DNA of 64,000 bases from Tropicimonas sp. IMCC34011. GTDB lineage: Bacteria; Pseudomonadota; Alphaproteobacteria; Rhodobacterales; Rhodobacteraceae. Shown here in pieces: positions 17,077 to 25,762 of this stretch. The notes under the pieces were generated by a model, which did no database searches, was not told where the DNA came from, and saw only the letters and a list, made by a program, of their open reading frames with translations. Within the stretch, counting starts at the first letter, position 1; every line of letters starts with the position of its first letter. Location: contig NZ_QMEJ01000002.1 in the NCBI RefSeq assembly GCF_003390865.1, forward strand, positions 62,001-126,000, written 5' to 3'. Position numbers and translations under genes: made by a program.

Positions 17077-17937
17077 ATGTCTGCCAAATCGCCGGACGCG
17101 TTCCGCAACATCTCAGAGGTGGCCGAGTGGCTTGGCGTCGCCAGCCACGTCATGCGCTATTGGGAAAGTCAGTTCACCCAGATCCGGCCGACCAAGCGCG
17201 CCGGCGGCCGACGCTATTACCGCCGCTCGGACATGGAACTCCTCGACGGGATTCGTCAGCTTCTCTACGAGGAGGGCATGACCGTGAAGGCCGTGCAGCG
17301 GCTGCTGAAGGAAGAGGGCGTCAAGGCCGTCTCCGCCCGCTCTCGCCCGATCGAGGCGCCATCCCTGGGCAAATCCCGTCGCGCCTCGCGCAAGCCCACC
17401 GCGGCGACCGGCGGAAGCAGCGCGCCCGCGGCGCAGGTGCCGGCAAACGATCCCGGACCGGCCGCATCCCCCGGCGCCGCGACGATCCACGCCTCGGACA
17501 ACGCCGGAGCGCGGCCCATACCACTCATGGAACAGACGCACCCCGATCCGGATGCCGAGCCCGACGACGCCCCCGGACCGGAGGAACTGGCGGACCTCGA
17601 GGCGCTCGATGGGCTGCCCCCGGAGCCTGCTCGCGACGAGGCTGACGGGGCCGACGGCGCTGAGGTCATGACGGAGACCGATATCCCCTCGGCATGGGTC
17701 GCTGAGCAGGCTGGGCCGCCCTCATCGGACGCGCCGGACGATGGTTCGCTCTTTGCCGCCGCTCCCGGGGAGTCCGTCGATGCCGGCCCGGATCATGGAC
17801 CTGTCATCGAACCGTTGCCCGCGCGGGACATGACGCTCGCCGAGGGCCTTCGCTACCTCGAACCCGGCCGCATCCCGGCGGACCGTCTTATCCCGATTTG
17901 CGAACAGCTTCTCGGCTTGCGGGAGCGGATGGGCTGA
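17077..17937 (+). CDS. MerR family transcriptional regulator with long acidic tail
   Basis: The winged-helix DNA-binding domain is at about residues 10-80: [22 protein letters not shown], then [21 protein letters not shown]. The rest, up to residue 286, is low-complexity and rich in Ala, Pro, Asp and Glu, with a short conserved-looking end ([24 protein letters not shown]). No metal-binding cysteines are visible, so it is not a metal sensor. It is probably co-transcribed with ihfA. The target genes are unknown. It is convergent, 3 bp away, with the glycosyltransferase operon. Confidence 0.88.
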   Translation: MSAKSPDAFRNISEVAEWLGVASHVMRYWESQFTQIRPTKRAGGRRYYRRSDMELLDGIRQLLYEEGMTVKAVQRLLKEEGVKAVSARSRPIEAPSLGKSRRASRKPTAATGGSSAPAAQVPANDPGPAASPGAATIHASDNAGARPIPLMEQTHPDPDAEPDDAPGPEELADLEALDGLPPEPARDEADGADGAEVMTETDIPSAWVAEQAGPPSSDAPDDGSLFAAAPGESVDAGPDHGPVIEPLPARDMTLAEGLRYLEPGRIPADRLIPICEQLLGLRERMG

Positions 17938-17940
17938 GCC

Positions 17941-18870
17941 CTACTCCGCGGCAATCCGGGGCGATGCCGTTTCCTTCATCGCCTGAAGCGCCCGGATGAC
18001 GCGGGCGGTGTTGACGTAGGGCATCCCCTCGGATTGCGAACTCAGGGCCCTGTCCGCGTCGTTGGGCTCGCGGAGGATCCGCAGGGCGCCGCTCTCGTCT
18101 TCGTCCAGAAGGCCCATGAGACCGAACGCGTAGAGCCAGTGGCCCATGGTGCGGTACCCCCATTTCTCCTCGAACTTCAGAGCGTTGCGAACCACGGCGT
18201 GCAGGTGATGGATCGGCGGCATGTGGTGGGCATGGTACTGGTGATAGACCCGTCCGCCCTTCAGCCAGCCGATCGGTAGGCCCGCCACGACGGCGGTCTT
18301 GCCGAAATCCGTATCCTCGCCGCCATAGCCGCTATAGCGCTCGTCGAAGCCGCCGATCAACTCGAAAGCCGCTCGCGAGAGCCCGAAGTTCAGGGACCAG
18401 AAGCACCTGTAATCGTTGCAGATATCTATGCCGTCCTCGGGCGGGCCGCGGCGGTCCGAGTGCTTTTCGGAGGCAGCAGCGAACGCCGCGTAGTCGATAC
18501 CGCCGTCAAGCGCGCCCGATGGAAGATACATGACCTCTCCCATGAGGATCCCGCTCCAAGCCTCTATACCGGAACGATATTCCCTGACGAGATCAGGAGC
18601 CGGGATGCAGTCGGCGTCGAGGAAGACGAGACTGTCCCGCGTCGCAGCCCGGGCGGCGGCATTACGTGCATTGGACAGCGGAAGCTCCTCTCCCGAAACG
18701 TGAATTTGCCGGATCGGGAACGGCGCATCCGGCAGCTCGTAGGGCGCATCCTGCATCCGTGCGATCACCAGCTCGTCCGGCAACACCGTCTGGCGGCAGA
18801 GACCGCGGACGACATTGGCAAGGGCCGCGTCGCGACCGCGGGCGATGGTGAGGACGGATACGCCTGACAT
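17941..18870 (-). CDS. family 2 glycosyltransferase of the sugar operon
   Basis: This predicted retaining or inverting GT-A transferase has 309 residues from the ATG at 18870. A GGAG site lies 6 bases upstream. The alternative ATG at 18885 overlaps the preceding stop as ATGA. The metal-binding motif is LDADCIPAP (D85 and D87), and GFDERYSGYGGEDTDFG in the C-terminal half matches the GT7/galactosyltransferase-type acceptor motif. NARNAAARAA lies between them. Two other sugar-transfer genes precede it in the same operon. The substrate is unknown. Confidence 0.88.
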   Translation of the reverse strand: MSGVSVLTIARGRDAALANVVRGLCRQTVLPDELVIARMQDAPYELPDAPFPIRQIHVSGEELPLSNARNAAARAATRDSLVFLDADCIPAPDLVREYRSGIEAWSGILMGEVMYLPSGALDGGIDYAAFAAASEKHSDRRGPPEDGIDICNDYRCFWSLNFGLSRAAFELIGGFDERYSGYGGEDTDFGKTAVVAGLPIGWLKGGRVYHQYHAHHMPPIHHLHAVVRNALKFEEKWGYRTMGHWLYAFGLMGLLDEDESGALRILREPNDADRALSSQSEGMPYVNTARVIRALQAMKETASPRIAAE

Positions 18871-18881
18871 GGAAGCTCCGA

Positions 18882-20015
18882 TCATTGGGCTGGAATGGGA
18901 GTGGCGGTGGGCGCGTCTGCCGGCGCCCAGAGCCGCTCTGCGAGATCATGAAGCCAGAGCCCGGCCAGCTTGTCCGCCCCGTCCTGCACGAGGCGCGTCT
19001 GAGCGGCCGGATCATGTGTCTCGCGGGAGGCGGTCAGGGCTGCCATCCACGCCTGAGCCGAGGACGGCCAGTCGGCCAGGACATGCGCGGCGCCGGCACG
19101 CGCGAGCGCCGCGCCCTTCTCCCGCTGCTCGTCGAAATACCGCCATTCGGGGATGACGATCCAGGGCACGCCGCTGCGAAGGACCTGGTGACACGTCGTG
19201 TTTCCGGCCGAGGAGATGACGAGATCCGCTGCCGCAATCCAGTCGGGCGCCGTCTCGACCCACCCCATGTGTTCGAGGTTCGGCGGCTCGCTCGCATGCC
19301 ACTCCGGCGCGATCCGGCCGAGCGTGACCCATCGCGCGCCGGGATTGCTCCGCGCGCCCACCGCGATCGGGGCCAGGGGCGCGCCGGAGCCGCCGCCGCC
19401 CGACAGGACCAGCGTCAGGCGCTCCGCGCCGATCCCGAGCCGGGCGCGCGCAACCTCGCGTGTCGGCGCCGCATCCGGAACGCCGATGCCGGGCGCGTGG
19501 AAGGTCCTGGCGCGCATCCAGTCCGGCCAGAAGGGCTGCGCCAGATCCTCGTGGAACGGCGCGAGAAGTCCAGCGGCGCCTTCATAGGCCGCCATATGGC
19601 CGGGATCGCTGCGATCCCCGTGCTGCAGCACCGCAACATGCGGCACCGAGCATATGCGCGCCAGTTGCGCGAGTTCCGCGGAGACATCGGTGACGAAGAG
19701 AGCGGGATCCGCCTCTGCGAACCAGGACGTGATGGCCGCCGTCGCGGTCCTGATGCCGGGCCAGCCGAGCGGCGCGCAATGGAGCGTGTCCGGCACACGG
19801 ACGGCATTGAGCGCCGGCGGCACGGCGTCGCCCGACGCCTGGAACAGCGACGGGATCAATCTGATCTGAGCGGTGTCCGGCAGAGGGCCGAAGATGTCGT
19901 CCCGCGCGCAGAAGATGGTGACGGGGCGGGGGCCGGGCAGAGCGCGCACGAGGGCGGTGATCCGCTCCGCATGGCCCCTGCCCTGATGATGCACGAAGAT
20001 TCCGATCGGCTTCAT
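18882..20015 (-). CDS. MurG-like glycosyltransferase (GT-B fold)
   Basis: The 377 residues begin KPIGIFVHHQGRGHAERI, the start of a GT-B fold with a GxGH glycine-rich loop. Later segments are LVLSGGGGSGAP and, near residue 285, SSAGNTTCHQVLRSGVPWIVIP, which resemble the nucleotide-sugar donor site of MurG and MGDG synthase-type enzymes. The start overlaps the stop of the SPS-SPP gene by 4 bp (ATGA), so translation is coupled. It may act on a sugar or glycolipid made by the upstream enzyme, but no substrate can be assigned. Confidence 0.85.
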   Translation of the reverse strand: MKPIGIFVHHQGRGHAERITALVRALPGPRPVTIFCARDDIFGPLPDTAQIRLIPSLFQASGDAVPPALNAVRVPDTLHCAPLGWPGIRTATAAITSWFAEADPALFVTDVSAELAQLARICSVPHVAVLQHGDRSDPGHMAAYEGAAGLLAPFHEDLAQPFWPDWMRARTFHAPGIGVPDAAPTREVARARLGIGAERLTLVLSGGGGSGAPLAPIAVGARSNPGARWVTLGRIAPEWHASEPPNLEHMGWVETAPDWIAAADLVISSAGNTTCHQVLRSGVPWIVIPEWRYFDEQREKGAALARAGAAHVLADWPSSAQAWMAALTASRETHDPAAQTRLVQDGADKLAGLWLHDLAERLWAPADAPTATPIPAQ

Positions 20016-22036
20016 GGCGCCACCTGCCCGAACCGCGCCAGCCCTTCGAGGACGCCATCCGCGTAGGGGCGTCCCGCGCGGAAGAGCTCGTCACGGGGCG
20101 GAAGCGCGTTCAACTCGTCGGAGTGGTTCGCCACGACAATGCCGCAGCGCGCCGCGCCGAGGAGACACAGATCGTTCCCCGAATCTCCGGCAGCGATGCA
20201 GAGGAGCTCCGGAATGTCGAAATGCTCCCTGACCCAGCGGAGCGCCGCACCCTTGCCGGCCCGTTCCGGAAGGATATCGAGAAGCCTCCCGTGGGAGTGG
20301 ACGACATGGGCCGGAAGGCCGCGCGCGGCCAGTCGCCGGCGCACATCGCTCACCACGCCTCGCTCCGCGAAATAGCTGCGCTTCCAGGCCCGGGCCTCGA
20401 TGGCGGGTTGAGGCACGAGACTCGGCAGGTCCGACAGCGCTGCCTCGATGGCCTCCGGCTCCCACCCCTCCGCGATCGACGCGGCAAAGCCGGAGGACAG
20501 GACCGGCGTTCCGCTCGCATCCCGCAGCCAGATCTCGGAGCCGACGGAGGTGACGAAGACGTCGGGCTCGGGGAGGCGCCACGAGGCCAGCACGAACCGC
20601 GCTTCGCTGAGCGAACGGCCGGTGGCGACGGCAAAGAGCGTGGAGCCGCGGCGGCCCGCCCAGTCAGTGAAGCGCGTCGCGGCAGGCAGGCTGCCGGTCA
20701 GCGTGTTGTCGATATCGCTCATCAGCATCGCCGTGGGCGTCGGGCGCGGCGGGGGCGCGCGCAGAAGGCCGTCACAGATCGCGGCATGGCGTTCGGCGTA
20801 ATGTGCCCAGCTCCAGCGCGCGGAGCGGCGCCGTCCCCTCCCGGCGGCCTCGGCCCGGCCTGCGCTGTCCTCGAGCAGCTCCAGCATCGCGCCGCCGAAC
20901 GCTGCCCTGTCGCGCGGATCGGCGATGCGGCCATGGCCGAGCAGCTCGACGATATCGCGCGGACCGCCGTGGCTCGTGGCGACAACGGGGAGCCCCGCCG
21001 CGGCGGCCTCAAGGATCGTAAGGCCAAAAGGCTCGGTGACGGCCGGATTGACAAAGATCCCGCCGCTCGACGCCGCTAGCGCATAGAGGCCCGGCACATC
21101 CGCCGGGTCGTGGCGCTCTGGAAGGGCGACAAGGCCGCCAAGACCATGTCGCTCCACCGACGCAATGAGCCCTCCGATCACCGAGCGCTGCTCCTCGGGC
21201 CCGTCCTCGGGGCCGTCCCGCTGGCCCGCAAGGATGGCGAGATTGGCGATGTCCCGGAGGCCCGGCGTACGTGCGTAGATCTCTATGAGCTCGGGCAGGT
21301 TCTTCTTCGCGACGGGCCGGGCGATGGCGAGAATGAGGGGTTTCTCCATGTCCCTCAGATGCGGCGCGAGAAGCGCGCGAGCGCGGGCGATCTCACCGGC
21401 CCCCGCCTCGTTCGGCACGATGCCCGGCATGACCCGGTGGACCCGGCCATGCCGCGCACCGGGATAGAGCCCGATCTGCCGCTCCGCCTCGTCCCGCGAG
21501 GAAACGATCACCGCGTCCGCCTCTGCAATGGCACGCGCCTCGCGCGCCAGCCGGCCGTCCAGCCCTTGTGCGGAACCCGTCGCGACGCGCTTGTCCGCAG
21601 CGAGGGAATGGGCGGTGTAGATCACCGGAATGCCGAACCGCTCCCGCGCCGCCAGGGCGGCCTCGGCGGCGTCGGCAAAATGCGCGTGGATCACGTCCGG
21701 CCTCGGGGAGACCTCCAGATACGAAAGGAGAGCCTTGGTGAAGGACGGGATCTCCGCCTCCAGCGCCTCCTTCGTGAGATAGCCGCGATGTGCGGTTCTC
21801 AGCCGGACGATCTCCGCCCGCGTCCCGAGGACCTCACGCGGCCGAGCATAGATCGCGCCCAGCGCGGGGGCATCGATGGCGCGAGTGATCACCGTCGAGC
21901 GCGCCCCCGGCCGGGCCGCCCCGGCAAGGGCCGCGCCCAGCACATAGGCGATATGGCCGCCGGTATCTGCGGTCCGGCCATATTCCACGGGCGGCGCCTT
22001 CAGGCAGCCCCCGAGGGCGATGTGCATCACGTGCAT
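20012..22036 (-). CDS. sucrose-phosphate-synthase-like GT4 fused to a sucrose-phosphatase-like HAD domain
   Basis: The 674-residue protein joins two enzymes. Residues 1-425 are a GT4 glycosyltransferase: TADTGGHIAYV (23-31) resembles the GGQ loop of sucrose-phosphate synthase, H143 lies in YTAHSLAADKR, ARPVAKKN (239-246) has the donor phosphate contacts, and E335-x7-E343 (EPFGLTILE) is the retaining-GT motif. Residues 436-670 are a HAD-IIB phosphatase with DIDNT (441-445), ATGRS and GDSGND (617-622), as in sucrose-6-phosphatase. It should make a non-reducing disaccharide and remove its phosphate. Sucrose or mannosylfructose are the precedents; which applies is open. It heads a three-gene operon. 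Confidence 0.87.
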   Translation of the reverse strand: MHVMHIALGGCLKAPPVEYGRTADTGGHIAYVLGAALAGAARPGARSTVITRAIDAPALGAIYARPREVLGTRAEIVRLRTAHRGYLTKEALEAEIPSFTKALLSYLEVSPRPDVIHAHFADAAEAALAARERFGIPVIYTAHSLAADKRVATGSAQGLDGRLAREARAIAEADAVIVSSRDEAERQIGLYPGARHGRVHRVMPGIVPNEAGAGEIARARALLAPHLRDMEKPLILAIARPVAKKNLPELIEIYARTPGLRDIANLAILAGQRDGPEDGPEEQRSVIGGLIASVERHGLGGLVALPERHDPADVPGLYALAASSGGIFVNPAVTEPFGLTILEAAAAGLPVVATSHGGPRDIVELLGHGRIADPRDRAAFGGAMLELLEDSAGRAEAAGRGRRRSARWSWAHYAERHAAICDGLLRAPPPRPTPTAMLMSDIDNTLTGSLPAATRFTDWAGRRGSTLFAVATGRSLSEARFVLASWRLPEPDVFVTSVGSEIWLRDASGTPVLSSGFAASIAEGWEPEAIEAALSDLPSLVPQPAIEARAWKRSYFAERGVVSDVRRRLAARGLPAHVVHSHGRLLDILPERAGKGAALRWVREHFDIPELLCIAAGDSGNDLCLLGAARCGIVVANHSDELNALPPRDELFRAGRPYADGVLEGLARFGQVAP

Positions 22037-22103
22037 TGTAAGGGTGATCTCCGAACGTCCTGTGCGGCAGTCGAAGCGACAAGACCTCTACAGCGGGACG
22101 GTT

Positions 22104-22127
22104 CCCCCCTCCCCCCGGGGGGGAGGG
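22104..22127. other. C6TC6/G7AG3 near-palindrome in a divergent promoter region
   Basis: Six C, one T, six C, seven G, one A and three G run without interruption. CCCTCCCCCC at 22107-22116 is complementary to 22118-22127 about a single central G. Such a sequence can extrude as a hairpin, and its G-runs could form a quadruplex. It lies between the divergent starts of the SPS-SPP gene (68 bp away) and the Wzc-like gene (157 bp away). Possible roles are an operator, a transcription barrier or a slippage-prone switch. Confidence 0.5.
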
Positions 22128-22283
22128 TATTCGTTAAACTGGTTTGCGCCGCCCGACGGACGCGGGTGGATGGCGCCCCCCTCCCGCGTCCCGAACCAGG
22201 CCCGTTACGAGAATTTTAACGTTTGACCCGGAAGGGTGGTCGGCACGCGTCGCACAGGCGCATCCGCAGGGCATGGAAGGGCG

Positions 22284-24035
22284 ATGCAGGACACGGAACT
22301 GACGTTGCAGGCGGGGCTTGGGATCCTCGTTCGTCAGGCGCGCCTCATCGCAGCGACGCTCGCGGCGGGGGTCTGCCTCGCTGTGCTTTACCTCCTCCTG
22401 GCGGAGCCGGAATACAGGGCGACCAGCCTTCTCATCGTCGATCCCGCCGGCAGCGACGTGCTGGATGACGCGCCGGTGACCACGGGGTCCGAGAATGCAC
22501 GGGTGGAAAGCGAGGTCGAGATCCTCCGCTCGGAGGCAATGGCCCTCGCCGCCGCCCGCCGCGCCGGGCTCACGAGCGAGTCTCCGGGCGTAGCTGCCCC
22601 TGCTCGGGATCGCCTCGAAGGCACGGTTACGGATCGCGCCGCGATAGAGGACATCCTGTCATCCCGGCGGATCACCCGCCGCGGCCTGACCCATCTCATC
22701 GCGATCACGGCCACGGCAAACAGCCCTGCCGAGGCGGCCCGAATCGCTAATGCCTATGCCGAGACCTATCTCGAACGGCAGGTCGCCGCGAAGGTGGCGC
22801 GCGTCCAGACGGCGCGGGACGTGCTCGGCGCCCAGATGAAGGCCGCGCAGGACGCCGTCGCCTCGTCCGAAGCCGCGCTGGACAGGTTCGTGGTGCGGAG
22901 CGCCGGCGAGGACATGTCAGAGGCGATACTGGACGCGAAGCTGTCCTCCGGCGCGCTGCCCTCGTCCGTGTCGAGCCGGATCCTCCTTCTGCAGCAGAAC
23001 GCGGCGATCGCGCGCGCCCAGCACCAGTCCCTCATGTCGCGGCTGAGGGACCTCGAGGTGGACGTCACGCTGCAGCTTGCCGATGCGCGGATCGTCTCCA
23101 GGGCAATGCCCCCCGCAGCGCCGAGCGCCCCTGACCGCACGATGGTTCTCGCGCTTGCCGTGGCGGCGTCTCTCGCCGTGGGCTCGGGGATCGCCTTTGC
23201 GTCCGAGTACCATTTCGGCGGCATCACGTCGGAGGACCAGCTGGCCCGTCTCGCCGCCAGTCCGGTGCCGACCACCCTGCCCCACCTCTCGGGGCACGAG
23301 ATGCTCTCACCAGCCGACATGGTCGTGCGCGCTCCGCTCTCGCCCTACGCGGAGGGCCTGCGCAAGCTGCGCGCGGCGCTCGATCGATCCTGGCACCTGG
23401 AGACACGGCCGGAGAAGCAGGGGATGGTCGTCCTTCTCGCCTCCGGCGATGCCGGCGAGGGCAAATCCACCATCGCGCTGGCGCTTGCGCGCACCTACGC
23501 CGAGGCCGGAAAGCGCGCCATGCTGATCGACGGCGATCTGCGCGCGCCCACCATCCACGACAAGCTCGGCATCCGGAGCTTCTCCTCCCTCGTCGCGTTC
23601 CTGACCGATGAGACCGGCTCGGACATGCTGGACCAGTACTACGTCGACGACCCCATGACCGATGCCGGCATGATCCTCGGGGCCGGCCGGAGCGGCATTG
23701 CCACGGACAAGCTCGTCGCCTCGGATCTGTTCGAACGCATGGTGGAGGAGGCGCGGAGCTGGGTGGATGTGCTGATCCTCGACTCGCCGCCGCTCCTTCC
23801 TGTGGTCGATGCGCGGTACATGGCCCCGCTGGCGGACGCCGTGGTGCTGGTGGCGCGCCATGCCGTGACGCGTCCGCAGGACCTGCGAAGGGCGGCCGCG
23901 GATATCGCGGAATACGCCCGCCCCGGTGCCGCGCGCGTCGCGGTGCTCAATGCCCGGAAACGCCACCGCCTGCCCTACGCCGCTTCCGAGCAGGACTTGC
24001 CCGGCCCGCTGGACGCAAGGCCCTCTCGCCCCTAG
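22284..24035 (+). CDS. Wzc-like polysaccharide chain-length and ATPase protein
   Basis: This inner-membrane protein of 583 residues combines a Wzz domain (membrane helices near residues 21-40 and 287-307, periplasmic coiled region between) with a cytoplasmic P-loop ATPase. The ATPase has Walker A SGDAGEGKST (387-396), Walker A' LIDGDLRAP (414-422) and Walker B VLILDSPP. That is the layout of bacterial tyrosine autokinases that control capsule or exopolysaccharide export. The usual tyrosine cluster at the C-terminus is absent; only one Tyr lies in the tail (LPYAAS). I chose the ATG at 22284 with an AAGG site over a GTG at 22236. It diverges from the sugar-transfer operon. Confidence 0.85.
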   Translation: MQDTELTLQAGLGILVRQARLIAATLAAGVCLAVLYLLLAEPEYRATSLLIVDPAGSDVLDDAPVTTGSENARVESEVEILRSEAMALAAARRAGLTSESPGVAAPARDRLEGTVTDRAAIEDILSSRRITRRGLTHLIAITATANSPAEAARIANAYAETYLERQVAAKVARVQTARDVLGAQMKAAQDAVASSEAALDRFVVRSAGEDMSEAILDAKLSSGALPSSVSSRILLLQQNAAIARAQHQSLMSRLRDLEVDVTLQLADARIVSRAMPPAAPSAPDRTMVLALAVAASLAVGSGIAFASEYHFGGITSEDQLARLAASPVPTTLPHLSGHEMLSPADMVVRAPLSPYAEGLRKLRAALDRSWHLETRPEKQGMVVLLASGDAGEGKSTIALALARTYAEAGKRAMLIDGDLRAPTIHDKLGIRSFSSLVAFLTDETGSDMLDQYYVDDPMTDAGMILGAGRSGIATDKLVASDLFERMVEEARSWVDVLILDSPPLLPVVDARYMAPLADAVVLVARHAVTRPQDLRRAAADIAEYARPGAARVAVLNARKRHRLPYAASEQDLPGPLDARPSRP

Positions 24036-24790
24036 CCGAGCACCCACATCCGCAGCGGCATCCAGAGGCCCATGAGGACCATCATCACGTTCTCGGTGAG
24101 GGAGATAAACCCGAGCGGGACGTTGCTGTTGCCGCCAACGCAGGCGCATTTTAGCTCCCGCTTGTCGATGTAGACGGCCTTGACCACGGAAACGGCACCG
24201 ATCGTCCCGATGAAAAGCGCGATGGGGGCGGAGATCCACGTCAGCGCACCGGCGATCATGAGAAGACCGGCCAGCGCCTCGCCATAGGGATAGAGGTAAC
24301 CGTACCGGACCCACCGGCGGGCCAGCAGGTCGTAGTTCAGGAACATCGTGGAGAAGCTCTCGACGTCCTGCAGTTTCTGAATGGCGAGGAAGGTCATCGA
24401 AATCGAGATGACCCATTCGAGCGCGCGCAAGGTGAAGATCGTGCCGTAGGCCGCGTAGCTCACCGCCAGAGCCATCAGCGCCGCGACCGCGAAGATCGTC
24501 AGCACGGGACGATAGGAGGTCTCCTTGTCCTCCGCCACGTCCTTCCCGAACTCCCGGCGCAGGTCATCGTGGCCGCCGATCCGCTTCCCGTCGATGAAGG
24601 TCTGCGGCGTGGTCTCAACGCCATGTTCGGCCTGGAAGGCGTCGGTCTCCTCGCGGGTGGTGAGGTGATGGTCCTCGACCTCGTATCCCTCATGCTCCAG
24701 CAACGCCTTCGACTTCAGGCCAAAGGGGCAGAGGTGATCGGGCATCACCATCCTGTAGAGGACAGCGCGCTTTGCGGTATCTCCGGGCAT
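24032..24790 (-). CDS. glutaredoxin domain fused to a MauE/DoxX-like membrane domain
   Basis: Residues 8-82 form a glutaredoxin with a monothiol active site CPFG (C21) and the TTPQTFIDGKRIGG cis-proline segment (60-73). After residue 93 four or five membrane helices follow, ending in a KCACVGGNSNVPLGF loop (C215 and C217) typical of MauE/DoxX redox-associated membrane proteins. The fusion could pass electrons between a cytoplasmic thiol and a membrane or periplasmic partner. It lies 62 bp after a DsbA-like gene on the same strand. Its stop overlaps that of the Wzc-like gene by 4 bp. Confidence 0.85.
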   Translation of the reverse strand: MPGDTAKRAVLYRMVMPDHLCPFGLKSKALLEHEGYEVEDHHLTTREETDAFQAEHGVETTPQTFIDGKRIGGHDDLRREFGKDVAEDKETSYRPVLTIFAVAALMALAVSYAAYGTIFTLRALEWVISISMTFLAIQKLQDVESFSTMFLNYDLLARRWVRYGYLYPYGEALAGLLMIAGALTWISAPIALFIGTIGAVSVVKAVYIDKRELKCACVGGNSNVPLGFISLTENVMMVLMGLWMPLRMWVLG

Positions 24791-24852
24791 TCAGAACCTC
24801 CGGTATTGGGCGGGCATTCTTCCAAACGCCTTCCCGCCACCGGAGGGTTCCA

Positions 24853-25608
24853 TCACTGACCGTCGGCCTCGCGGGCGGCTTCCACCATCTCGGCGAGGGC
24901 AGCGCGCTCCACGAAGCCCGGCGCCATTTCCTCGCCGATGACGAAGGAGGGGGTGCCGGAGAAGCCGATGGACTGGGCAAGGTCGAGGCTTTGCTGGATA
25001 TGCGCGTCCACCTCGGGGGCGTCCATGTCCGCCCTCAGCTGATCGGTATCGAGCCCGACCTCCTCCGCCACGCGCATAACGGTCGGCTCCTCGGCACGTC
25101 CGGCCATGGTCATCAGCGCGTTGTGGAACGCCTCGTAGAGCCCCTGCTCGCGGGCGGCGAGCGCGGCGCGGGCGGCGAAGACCGAGCCCTCGCTCAGGAT
25201 CGGCCATTCGCGCAGGACAACACGCACGTCGTCATCCTCCTCGAGGAGCGCATTCACCTCCGCCGTCGCGCGGCGGCAATAGGGACAGTTGTAGTCGAAG
25301 AATTCGACGATCGTGACGTCCCCGTCCGGATTGCCGATGACCGGCGCATTCTCGACGCTTTCGAGCGCCTCGCGCTGGACGGAGAGGGCATTCCGCGACT
25401 GCTCGGCCTGCTCAGCGGACTGCCGCGCCTCGAGGATCGCGACCGCTTCCATGACGATCTGCGGGTTCTGCCGGATCGTCTCGAGAACCAGCTCGCGCAC
25501 GCGATCCTCCGTCAGGTCCTCTTGCGCATTTGCCGGCCCTGCGAGGGGAAACGCTAGAAGCGCAGCGGCGCAGGTGGCTCGGATCGGGGCAGTCAGGGGA
25601 AGGGTCAT
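24853..25608 (-). CDS. DsbA family thiol:disulfide protein
   Basis: The 251-residue protein has a signal peptide (cut near A28), a helical leader of about 50 residues and a thioredoxin-fold DsbA domain. The active site is CPYC (C108 and C111) in FFDYNCPYCRR, and the cis-proline is in SGTPSFVIG near residue 217. It resembles the Com1/ScsC-like group of periplasmic oxidases or isomerases. The glutaredoxin-MauE fusion gene follows on the same strand and may be its redox partner. No dsbB is in the window. Confidence 0.93.
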   Translation of the reverse strand: MTLPLTAPIRATCAAALLAFPLAGPANAQEDLTEDRVRELVLETIRQNPQIVMEAVAILEARQSAEQAEQSRNALSVQREALESVENAPVIGNPDGDVTIVEFFDYNCPYCRRATAEVNALLEEDDDVRVVLREWPILSEGSVFAARAALAAREQGLYEAFHNALMTMAGRAEEPTVMRVAEEVGLDTDQLRADMDAPEVDAHIQQSLDLAQSIGFSGTPSFVIGEEMAPGFVERAALAEMVEAAREADGQ

Positions 25609-25762
25609 GCAAGTGGCCTCGTTGTCTTTCGCGTTGCGTCCCTTCTAGGACAAGAGCGGGCCGGCGCCCATAGCCCCCACGCCGAGGTGAAGGCCACCGT
25701 CATGGTCCCCGCGCCGCAGCGGCACTCTTGACCGCGCCCGGCCGGATGCAAAGGTCCCGCCC

